A stretch of 22,500 nt of DNA from Chromera velia (lineage: Eukaryota > Sar > Chromeraceae): positions 1-22,500 of the forward strand of contig JAHBMJ010000030.1 in NCBI GenBank assembly GCA_018398765.1, read 5' to 3'. Under the pieces are notes generated by a model. The model saw only the letters and a program-made list of their open reading frames with translations, did not search any database and was not told the origin of the DNA. The translations under genes and the position numbers were made by a program. Below, piece by piece: positions 1 through 7,648 of this stretch (position 1 is the stretch's first letter; each line of letters starts with the position of its first letter).

Positions 1-1440
1 CTTTGTAGACAGAGAAGGGCAGGACCCCTCTCTCTGTACCTCTTCATTCTTTGTAGACAGAGAAGGGCAGGACCCTCTCTCTGTACATCTTCATTCTTTG
101 CAGACAGAGGAGGGCAGGACCCCTCTCTGTGTACATTCTTCTTCTTTGCAGACAGAGAAGGGCAGGACCCCTCTCTCTGTACATTCTTCTTCTTTGCAGA
201 CAGAGAAGGGCAGGACCCCTCTCTCTGAACATCTTCTTCTTTGCAGACAGAGAAGGGCAGGACCCCTCTCTCTGCACATCTTTCTTCTTTGCAGACAGAG
301 AAGGGCAGGACCCCTCTCTCTGTACATCTTTCTTCTTTGCAGACAGAGAAGGGCAGGACCCCTCTCTCTGTATATCTTTCTTCTTTGCAGACAGAGAAGG
401 GCAGGACCCTCTCTCTGTATATCTTTCTTCTTCGCAGACAGAGAAGGGCAGGACCCTCTCTCTGTACATCTTTCTTCTTTGCAGACAGAGAAGGGCAGGA
501 CCCCTCTCTCTGTACATCGTTCTTCTGTGCAGACAGAGAAGGGCAGGGACCCATCTCTCTGTACATCTTCTTCTTTGCAGACAGAGAAGGGCAGGACCCC
601 TCTCTCTGTACATCTTTCTTCTTTGCAGACAGAGAAGGGCAGGACCCTCTCTCTGTACATCTTTCCTCTGTGCAGACAGAGAAGGGCAGGACCCGTCTCT
701 CTGTACATCTTTTTTCTTTGCAGATAGAGAAGGGCAGGACCCCTCTTTGCAGACAGAGAAGGGCAGAAAGTCTGACCCCTCTCTCTGTATATCTTTCTTC
801 TTTACAGACAGAGAAGGGCAGAAGACCTCTCTCTGTACATCTTTCTTCTTTGCAGACAGAGAAGGGCAGGACCCCTCTCTCTGTACATCTTTCTTCTTTG
901 CAGACAGAGAAGGGCAGGACCCTCTCTCTGTACACCTTTCTTCTTTGTAGACAGAGAAGGGTAGGACCCCTCTCTCTGTACATCTTTCTTCTTTGCAGAC
1001 AGAGAAGGGCAGGACCCTCTCTCTGTACATCTTTCTTCTTTTCAGACAGAGAAGGGCAGAGACCCCTCTCTTTGTGCAGCTTCATTCTTTGCAGACAGAG
1101 AAGGGCAGGACCCCTCTCTCTGCATATCTTTCTTCGTTGCAGACAGAGAAGGGCAGGACCCTCTCTCTGTACATCTTTCTTCTTTGCAGACAGAGAAGAG
1201 CAGAGACCCGTCTCTCTGTACATCTTTCTTCTTTGCAGATAGAGAAGGGCAGAGACCCCTCTCTGTACATCTTCATTTGCAGACAGAGAAGGGCAGAGAC
1301 ACTTCTCTCTGTACATCTTTCTTTTTGCAGACAGAGAAGAGCAGAGACCCCTCTCTCTGTACATCTTTCTTCTTTGCAGACAGAAAAGGGCAGGACCCTC
1401 TCTCTGTACACCTTTCTTCTTTGTAGACAGAGAAGGGTAA
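1..1440. repeat. Minisatellite, about 30 copies of a ~48-bp unit
   Basis: A tandem array fills the left edge and probably continues beyond it. The usual period is 48 bp (for example GCAGACAG at 243, 291 and 339), with shorter variants and some truncated units, as near 740-770. Each unit holds ACAGAGAAGGGC, a short loop and CCCCTCTCTCTGT, which can pair into a hairpin, followed by a pyrimidine-rich stretch ending TTTCTTCTTTGCAG that resembles a 3' splice site. Because the period is a multiple of three and stops are rare, long reading frames occur in several frames on both strands. I treat these as composition artefacts, not genes. Confidence 0.95.
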
Positions 1441-1456
1441 AACCCCTGTCTCTAGG

Positions 1457-1555
1457 CCACCGCATCGTTTGCGGAGTTAAAAGGCAGCTGCTGCTGTGTC
1501 CATCTCTGGGCCGCCGCATCGTTTGCGGAGTTAAAAGGCAGCTGCTGCTGTGTCC
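1457..1555. repeat. Two tandem copies of a 54-bp unit
   Basis: A unit beginning CCRCCGCATCGTTTGCGGAG and containing TTAAAAGGCAGCTGCTGCTG occurs at 1457 and again at 1511. The two copies are nearly identical. The array lies directly after the 48-bp minisatellite. Fragments of both repeats (GTTGCAGACAGAGAAAGGCA near 1563 and TTTAAAAGGCAGAGG near 1616) follow in 1556-1680, so this is a mosaic edge of the array. Confidence 0.85.
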
Positions 1556-1680
1556 AAGCATCCGTTGCAGACAGAGAAAGGCAACATCTCATAGCGTTTG
1601 GTCTTTCCATGCATCTTTAAAAGGCAGAGGGGATGTTATGGCTCTCCCTGTGCCAATTGATCCCTTGCAGACCTGATGGC

Positions 1681-1978
1681 AGACACGGATCCGGCGTGTT
1701 CTTCTATATAGTCAGTAGATCACCATTGAAATAGGACCTCAAAGTTGATCAAAGAGGCAGTGTCCAAAGCAAAAAAAGATGACATAAATTTATTGGCAAC
1801 AATAAATTATTGTATCTTTAAGCACATGCAGTTGCTATATTATAGAATGTTTCAGCTGTATCTGATCCGCTCTAAGACACGAACCAGTAATGCCAAATCA
1901 TAAACATAAATGTTCATTGATGAAGCAAACTACGTATTACTGTTTCTTGTCTTTTCAGACTGGGGACCCATCTCAGAC
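1681..1978. other. Unique AT-rich spacer, no gene seen
   Basis: Between the satellite edge and the first 195-bp repeat the sequence is AT-rich and non-repetitive. I see no convincing reading frame, RNA gene or element in it. Confidence 0.5.
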
Positions 1979-2173
1979 TGGGGGCCGCTAGATCCTTCGG
2001 GCGCGCGCCTAATGTTGCGTAAGCAAGCGAAACAGCTATACGGCATTAGGTGAAATGCGCCCCCTTCATACGGCTTAACGGAGTTACCCTTCATTAAGAC
2101 GTGAATCTAGTCGTGTCTACGGGTCCCACAGCCCAAACTAAGAGCGATTAGGATTTTCGTGAAGAAGTTTGAA
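1979..2173. repeat. 195-bp direct repeat, copy 1
   Basis: This copy starts TGGGGGCCGCTAGATCC and ends GAAGAAGTTTGAA. It aligns without gaps to 2643-2837, with 11 differences by my count (about 94% identity), all transitions. CCTAATG and CATTAGG pair, enclosing two small hairpins: TTGC-GTAA-GCAA, and a GCT stem that closes as GCT/GGC here and GCT/AGC in copy 2. An outer GC-rich stem (GCGCGC with TGCGC) can extend the fold. Copies could be LTRs of a very short element or parts of a larger duplicated sequence; neither is proved. Confidence 0.8.
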
Positions 2174-2642
2174 TGGAAGGCGAAGCCTAGCTTGCGGAGC
2201 GAAGCCGTGCGTTCAAACGACGGAAATCACGATCCGACGGGAAATATAGTCCCGGGCCCGGCGCGGCCTTTGCGGTACCAACGCGCCGAGCCGGGAACGT
2301 CAGATCCATCCCACGTGGGCGAGAAAAAATGGTGTTGGTGGTTTTATCCGCCGCGCGCTCAGAAAAATGCGTGAGTCAGAAAAGATATATTGAGTAGTTG
2401 AAGAGGAGTCAAACGAAGGAGAAAAGATGGTAGTCCGTTCTAACAGTTCCATCGAACGAACCGGAACCCACCCTCCCACTGCTTTAGACAGTGCTTCTCC
2501 AATCCATTGCCTTAGCTGTAAAGCCGATCGACTACTCGGGTAGTGAACTCAGTTTACTGGGGAAGGACTATTCTGTACTGGTTTTTCGGGGTAAACGGGG
2601 GGGGGAGATTGTCGATGAGGGATCTAATCATATGCGGCATAG
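2174..2642. other. GC-rich spacer between the 195-bp repeats
   Basis: This stretch is GC-rich and lacks the TGCATG and microsatellite texture of its neighbours. It holds a strong inverted repeat (CCCGGGCCCGGCGCGG near 2251 with CGCGCCGAGCCGGG near 2281). A plus-strand frame of 71 codons (2159-2374) begins at the end of copy 1, but I recognise no protein in it. The texture reminds me of plant-type mitochondrial DNA, an impression I cannot test here. A nuclear copy of organelle DNA, a foreign insert and an internal element region are all possible. Confidence 0.35.
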
Positions 2643-2837
2643 TGGGGGCCGCTAGATCCCTCGGGCGCGCGCCTAATGTTGCGTAAGCAAGCAAAACAGC
2701 TATACAGCATTAGGCGAAGTGCGCCCCCTTCATACGGCTTAACGGAGTTACCCTTCGTTAAGACGTGAATCTAGTCGTGTCTACGGGTCCCACAGCCCAA
2801 ACTAGGAGCGATCGGGATTTTTGCGAAGAAGTTTGAA
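2643..2837. repeat. 195-bp direct repeat, copy 2
   Basis: This is the second copy of the 1979-2173 unit, same orientation and same length. Flanking sequences differ from copy 1 on the outside. In this copy the CATTAGGCGAAGTGCGC strand retains CpG sites that are TpG in copy 1, while other sites show the opposite, so both copies have lost CpGs independently. Confidence 0.8.
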
Positions 2838-3134
2838 CGGCTGGCGTGTATGCATGCATTATTTTTTGAAAAAAATAATTAAATGATTAATAACACGAGA
2901 GTGGGCGCGCATTGCGCGCCGACGTAGTTCGGAGTATCTAGGTAGTACGTATCCATTAACTTCTTTGAGGGTTAATTTTGGGCGGGATTAGGCAGGGGTA
3001 CACAAACTTTGTGTTTTGTCATGCACTTTTATAATCCTCTGTGCAGCAAGTGTCACATTAGCGGGAGACAGCGGGAAAAGATTCGACTATGGTAGACTGG
3101 TCCGTAGTGTAAGATTCATAAGTGTTACTAAATA
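2838..3134. other. AT-rich spacer with a short hairpin, no gene seen
   Basis: ATTATTTTTTG and AAAAAAATAAT at about 2858-2879 form a near-perfect AT hairpin just after repeat copy 2. The rest shows no coding frame or RNA gene that I can support. The last nine bases (3126-3134) are the left target duplication of the next element. Confidence 0.5.
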
Positions 3135-3368
3135 ACCCCCCTAACACTCCAGTCTGTCTTGAAATAGATTTTTCAATGCTGGCCGTGCCTGCGGCGTGGT
3201 TCCTTCAAGACTGTCTGCACCTTTCACAAAAAAAATTCAAGTATACTTTATTTTGACTGCGCCTTCAGCGCGCTACCTTCAAGTTAAGCCGCGCCTGCGG
3301 TGTAGGCGTTTCAAGTCTAGCCGCGCCTACGGTGCGGCGTTTCAAGTTTACTGGAGTGTCAGGGGGGT
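3135..3368. mobile_element. MITE-like nonautonomous DNA transposon, 234 bp
   Basis: The ends are inverted repeats, ACCCCCCTAACACTCCAG at 3135-3152 and CTGGAGTGTCAGGGGGGT at 3351-3368, with one mismatch in 18. They are flanked by an identical 9-bp direct repeat, TACTAAATA, at 3126-3134 and 3369-3377. Terminal inverted repeats plus a target-site duplication are diagnostic of a cut-and-paste DNA transposon. A 9-bp duplication is typical of Mutator-like elements, though 8-bp families such as hAT cannot be excluded because the boundary can slide by a base. No transposase is encoded, so it would depend on an enzyme made elsewhere. Confidence 0.8.
3253..3350. repeat. Degenerate tandem repeat inside the MITE
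   Basis: Three successive units of about 32 bp each carry a GC-rich core such as GCCGCGCCTGCGGTG and end in TTCAAGT. A fourth diverged copy lies at about 3179-3209. They fill the right half of the transposon and look like an internal subterminal array. Confidence 0.7.
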
Positions 3369-3377
3369 TACTAAATA

Positions 3378-4113
3378 TTATACATATCCATAACAATTGC
3401 ATGGAAATTATATTGAACCGCACGTTTTGTACATACATTTTGTCCATGCTTTCTGTTTTGATTGAAGTATATGCATCTTCATGCGTCTGCACATATCTCT
3501 ACCATTTTTTGTTCAAAATTATTTAAAATCGTTTTTCTGTTACGGCATAATACGTTCGATCAGGTCTGTCTTCCGTTGAGCAGTTCTCCAAATGCGCAAC
3601 TTACAGCGCAAGTCTGCATGTTTATTAATTTTAGTTTTTTTGTTAAATAAGTATCTTATACCCGGGTTTAGGTCTAATCATGATATATAAAGTCTAACTT
3701 ACTAGATAATGAACGCTAACATACGCCTACATACATCAAGTGACCAACACAACAGACTAATATTTCTGCATCATGCTTGCGTAGCATCCGAGGGGGTTAG
3801 TAATGATTAATCATTTTTAGTATACCTTGCACAGACATGCACCCCGAGTATCATAGCATACATGTGTTCCGATTGAGGTTAGACATCTTTTCAACTATAT
3901 AGATATATATAATATATACTATGCATGGTAGACAGAGACTAGCAAACTGATGTAAACGGTGCGGCCTGTCATTCAATCAATCAATCAATCAATCCTTTTA
4001 CAATCATATCTTTTTAAATCTTTTTCTTAAACATTCTTAAACCATGCATACAGCGTATATACAGCGCCTTAATTAAAGAATAATTTATGTAATACTATAT
4101 ATATAATAGCATA
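3378..4113. other. AT-rich intergenic DNA, no gene seen
   Basis: Short frames here are random-looking. A short (ATCA)n microsatellite lies at about 3973-3994 and TATA-rich tracts near 3896-3918 and 4095-4110. I find no RNA gene or transposon signature. Confidence 0.6.
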
Positions 4114-4463
4114 TACAGAGGAACAGCCACAAACACAAACACAGGATCAGACGCAAACACAGTTACAGACAATGTCAGACATGGACATAGACATAAAGAC
4201 AGACACAGGCAGAAGCGCTCGCACAGTTACAGATTTAGAGTGACAGACGCACACCTACACATACTTGGCACAGACACTGAGACAGACACAGGCACAAGAA
4301 CAGACGCACGCCCAGACACCGGTACCGCATGACAGACACAGCCAGTCTAATGTGCACAGATGCAGACACAGTTATGTTTGACACAGACGAAAACAGCGAC
4401 AAACCCACAGATCAAGGCACACATTCACGCAAGCACAGACAGACACAGAAGGACAGAGACAGA
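4114..4463. repeat. Degenerate ACAGAC-rich cryptic satellite
   Basis: About 350 bp are built from variants of ACAGAC and CACAGA (for example GACAGACACAGGCA at 4200 and 4283), with interspersed substitutions and no strict period. Short open frames in it follow from this low-complexity composition. It looks like an old hexanucleotide array that has decayed by point mutation. Confidence 0.7.
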
Positions 4464-4916
4464 TTTTTCTCTTGGACCAATCGTCTTGCTCTACGAATCC
4501 TCTTTGCGCTCTGAATATGTGAATTCTCGATCGCGAGCACTTCATTTTGTCAAATATAGTGCATTGTGTATCGTGTATCACTTGAATAAAATCCTTTTTA
4601 GCTCTGCCCGGAAAGGCGGTCTGCATTGAGGACACAGATGGTGTGCCCGCAACTTGAAGACTTTCAGTTGACTGTTCGAAAGGCGATGGATCAGTCAGCG
4701 TTCTGGGCCTCAGTCTATATTGTATGAATGCCCCAGTTGTGTGCCCCCTGCAGTCCTGTGCTCCTTTGTTTTTTCATTTTGGAACGTACTGCTTTTTTTT
4801 CAAGTGCTCGTTTTCACTTCAATTCAGCGAGTCGCACTTCGTTCGCTCTCCTCCCGGCCAGTTCAGTGACGTGCGCAGTGCCCGTCGAACGGTCTCGAAT
4901 CGGATCAGCCTGATGG
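4464..4916. other. Spacer 3' of the small secreted-protein gene
   Basis: This is the presumed 3' side of the minus-strand gene that ends at 4917. I see no clear polyadenylation hexamer on that strand close to the stop. Frames on either strand are short and unconvincing. Confidence 0.4.
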
Positions 4917-6001
4917 TCAGCTGCACGGGAATCTGTTACTCGAATCCTCCTGTATGTAATCTGTTGTGCATTCGCAGCCAAATTTCCTGCAGAATCTCAC
5001 AATGGTGTCCTCGATTTCTCCCTGCAAAGAATTCATTGACGAAAGAAAATTAAGCAGAAGAGATCAATCGATGCAGTCGGTTGACATGCTGCGTCGACCT
5101 ATCTAGCTGCATGCATGCATGCATGCACAATGCATCGATTACGCCAGGCATGCATGCATGTGATTACATACGAGGCTCAGCGCGTAGACTGGGCAGACCA
5201 TGTCTTTTTCCTTTTTTGGTATTTACGGCAACTGCATGAGGGAAACATGCATCATGCATGTCAAAACTGCAAGTGAATTAAGAGAAGACATGCAGGTTGG
5301 TTGCACTGGCATGCAGAGCATTGACCGAGCTGACTCGTGCATCATGCAAAAAGAAAAGAGAAAAAGACACTTCTCCAAGCAGGGTGCGGCCTCTGCAAGA
5401 TAAATTTCCGAATGGGATCGATCAGTCCTTCCGGCAATGTCTTCAACGAGTTTCTTTTTTTATCCTATTCCTCTCTATGGCCGTGAAGTTTGAGGCGTTC
5501 CCTCTGGGCAACGTATGGTTTGCTTCTACCGGGTCGGACCGTCAGAGCACAAGCTGGGTGGATGGGTGTGCAGAAGACCAATCAAATGTTTTGTGAGATC
5601 GATGAGTGGTGTACACAGAAGAGAAATTGTGACCGAAGTAAGGAATCATGCAGGGCGTGCCAGGCCAAACCGACAGACGTACATTTTTGAAGCAAGATTT
5701 TTCGCCTTGAGCATTTGTTTTCTGACACGAGTCTTTCTTGAAGATTTTGTCGTTATTGTGGTCGGTAAAAGTTCTGCACTTGCCGTATCCCTCCGGGCAC
5801 CTTTTTTCCAATGTGAGTTTGGTTTCTTGTGAGTCGGACTGTGACAGCCGCTTCTCTCGGAACTCCAGGCCTTCTTCAAGAAGAGCGCCAGGAGCCACTG
5901 CATGCTTGGCAATGCGTGTATGGGAGACCAAGATTGAAAGACATGCGTGACTCGGATAGTACCCCCTAACTTCATGGCACCAACAGCGATGGCAAAAGAA
6001 G

Positions 6002-6047
<46 letters not shown>

Positions 6048-6048
6048 G

Positions 6049-6085
<37 letters not shown>

Positions 6086-6474
6086 GGATGGACGGACACT
6101 TGGTACAGGGACACTCAATGAACACGGACTCCTCCCTTGGCGATTGCTTCCACGGCAGATGGATGGATCGACAAAGACTGCTTGAATCTCGTTACCTTGG
6201 TGGAGTCGACTTCACTGAAAGGACTTGAAGTTTTATGCTTGCAATCTCAATGGGCAATCTAGCTGCCTCAATGTCTGTGCATGCATGCTCCGTATCTATC
6301 TACTTTCCTCACGTTGCTCTCGCCTTCTCGCTCGCCTTACTACCCATTCAATCGCACCCTGTGTATGAGTGGTATTAAGACGGACGGACTGCCTGACTGA
6401 CATGAGAGCTTCCCGTTCACGAGAGCTACCAGGAGACCAGTCAGGAGCACCGCCACCATGGAGGGGACCCGCAT
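4917..6474 (-). CDS. Predicted small secreted eight-cysteine preproprotein (three exons)
   Basis: Exons read 6474-6402, 5897-5683 and 5021-4917 (130 aa). Exon 1 encodes MRVPSMVAVLLTGLLVALVNG, a good signal peptide, and ends T|GTCAGT in phase 1. Exon 2 follows GCATGCAG in phase 1 and ends AAT|GTACGT in phase 0. Exon 3 follows TTTGCAG in phase 0 and runs to a TGA stop. Residues 26-57 look like a propeptide, with REKR at 38-41 and EKR at 55-57. The mature part (58-130) has eight Cys at 58, 65, 82, 93, 107, 112, 114 and 129, enough for four disulfides. I recognise no family. Intron 1 contains a TGAT microsatellite. If the GTACGT donor is not used, exon 2 reads on to a stop at 5542. Signal peptide, phase agreement and clustered cysteines are the evidence; function is unknown and no transcript confirms it. 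Confidence 0.55.
5109..5127. repeat. (GCAT)n microsatellite
   Basis: TGCATGCATGCATGCATGCA lies in intron 2 of the small secreted-protein gene; shorter TGCATGCATG runs follow at about 5148-5160. TGCATG is frequent across the window and often appears at splice acceptors. Confidence 0.85.
6003..6083. repeat. (GATT)n microsatellite, about 81 bp
   Basis: GATT repeats about twenty times with two GGTT variants near 6042-6049. It lies in intron 1 of the minus-strand secreted-protein gene and makes long Asn-Gln-Ser frames on the minus strand that I do not regard as coding. Confidence 0.95.
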
Positions 6475-6749
6475 CTTCGCTGTTTTGAATTGTTTCGTTT
6501 TGTGAGGGGCCGAAAGAGAGCTCTCTCCTCCCACAAGAGTCAGGCGGGCAGCAATTTACTGAGAGTTTTATCCAGTTGAGCCTCCTTTGTTGTCGGGATG
6601 CTAATAAATTGCTCCTTCGTCAGTCGAGGGTCGTTTATCTGGAGCAAATCTAACAAAGCACAGGCGTTTGATCAGAGGCAAGCAGGCTTGTACGCGTCGC
6701 GTTTTGACCTATGCCAGGTTGGAGCAACTTCAAGGGAAGCGGGTCTGAA
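6475..6749. promoter_or_regulatory. Presumed upstream region of the small secreted-protein gene
   Basis: This is the sequence 5' of the minus-strand start at 6474. I cannot identify a TATA box, initiator or transcription-factor site. The label rests only on position. Confidence 0.25.
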
Positions 6750-6754
6750 TTGTC

Positions 6755-6766
6755 AGTGTGTGTGTG

Positions 6767-6800
<34 letters not shown>

Positions 6801-6812
6801 CATGTGTGTGTT
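6755..6812. repeat. TG/TA microsatellite
   Basis: Alternating TG with a short TATATATATATA insert, then more TG and CATGTGTGTG. It lies between genes and has no coding content. Confidence 0.95.
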
Positions 6813-6966
6813 TGGCGGAGCTGTTTGAAGAATACACGCAACATGGGCATGCAGTGCACAGCATGTATCGGTACCAAAAATGTGGATTTAATTGCTGGGA
6901 CGTGCTATGCGTCCACGAACCCTCAAGGAGTAATTTAATTACGAGCCCCGCCGAACTGAATGCATC

Positions 6967-7223
6967 GCCTCGGGGGGCAGCTCAGCTCTGCTGAGATCAG
7001 CCGAGAGGCCCTGAGATTGCACGCACTCGCATAACGCATTTTTTCTTTTTTTGGGGAGGGGGTTCGGTTCTGTCTCGTCTGTCTGTCTATTTGTCTGCAT
7101 GTCACGGTCCGTGCCGTCATTGGTGTAAAGTGCCCGTCAAGCAGCTCGCACGGAGAAATGGACCGTCCTTGGAGGGCAACTCAACCTGGGTGGGGGCCCT
7201 GAGATTGCGCATACTTGCATAAA
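6967..7223. repeat. Diverged direct duplication, offset about 190 bp
   Basis: The segment GCCTCGGGGGGCAGCTCAGC near 6967 resembles TCCTTGGAGGGCAACTCAAC near 7167. Both are followed by GGCCCTGAGATTGC, at 7007 and 7195, and then by related CTCGCATAA or CTTGCATAA sequence. Many differences are transitions. The second copy lacks about a dozen bases. This looks like an old duplication of unknown origin. Confidence 0.5.
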
Positions 7224-7323
7224 TATGTACGGTTGAGCCACACAGCTAGCTAGCTAGGATCACGATAATTCAAACCACCGATGCCCCCCGAGGTACTTAC
7301 TCAACTAGTTGGGTGTATCCCGT

Positions 7324-7648
7324 TTAATTATTACATGTCTCTCACATGCATCACAACATTGTACGGGGCTAAGATGATCAAGGTTTTTGTTATGCATGCC
7401 GTATCCTCATATACGAGGGGCAGATCAAACCTAGTTTGTCCAAAGGCCAAGATAATGAAAAAGAATAAAAAGGTCTCGTGCTCGAATAAGTTTACTCCTA
7501 GAATCGAGACTAACAGGAAAAAGCAGAACTTTTTAATAAACTAGGCTTGATCCGCCTGTCATGTATATAGACACGGTATGCATAACAAGAACCTCGATCA
7601 CCGTATTCAACAATTTTCGATGCTCGCCACCAGCTATGCAACAATTAA
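7324..7648. mobile_element. Foldback (long imperfect palindrome) element
   Basis: The left arm from about 7324 to 7437 is complementary to the right arm from 7538 to about 7648. The best part pairs GTTATGCATGCCG (7389) with the complement of CGGTATGCATAAC (7574-7586), and GATCAAACCTAGTTT with AAACTAGGCTTGATC. Inner GTCTCG and CGAGAC pair near the centre. Arm identity is roughly 75-80%, by eye. No protein is encoded; the 87-codon frame at 7281-7544 is incidental. A degenerate foldback MITE is the most likely explanation. I did not find a clear target duplication. Confidence 0.6.

Noticed and set aside
1-1440. CRISPR-like array
   Set aside because: Units are contiguous near-identical tandem repeats with no unique spacers, in a eukaryotic context.
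44-1676. Long reading frames on both strands across the left array
   Set aside because: They are the 48-bp tandem repeat read in several frames. All frames stay open because the period is a multiple of three, and no start or domain is distinctive.
2200-2262. Group I intron core (GTTCAAACGACGG with AAATATAGTCC resembling the R and S elements)
   Set aside because: The expected P7 pairing between GACTA-type and TAGTC-type strands is not met, and I could not place P3, P4 or P6.
4936-4950. tRNA T-loop-like CTCGAATCC
   Set aside because: No acceptor stem, D-loop or anticodon arm can be built around it, and it overlaps the terminal-exon region of the secreted-peptide gene.
5542-6125. Minus-strand frames of 159 and 190 codons beginning with Asn-Gln-Ser repeats
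   Set aside because: The N-terminal part is the GATT microsatellite and is placed in intron 1 of the model. Only 5897-5683 of the 190-codon frame is kept as an exon.
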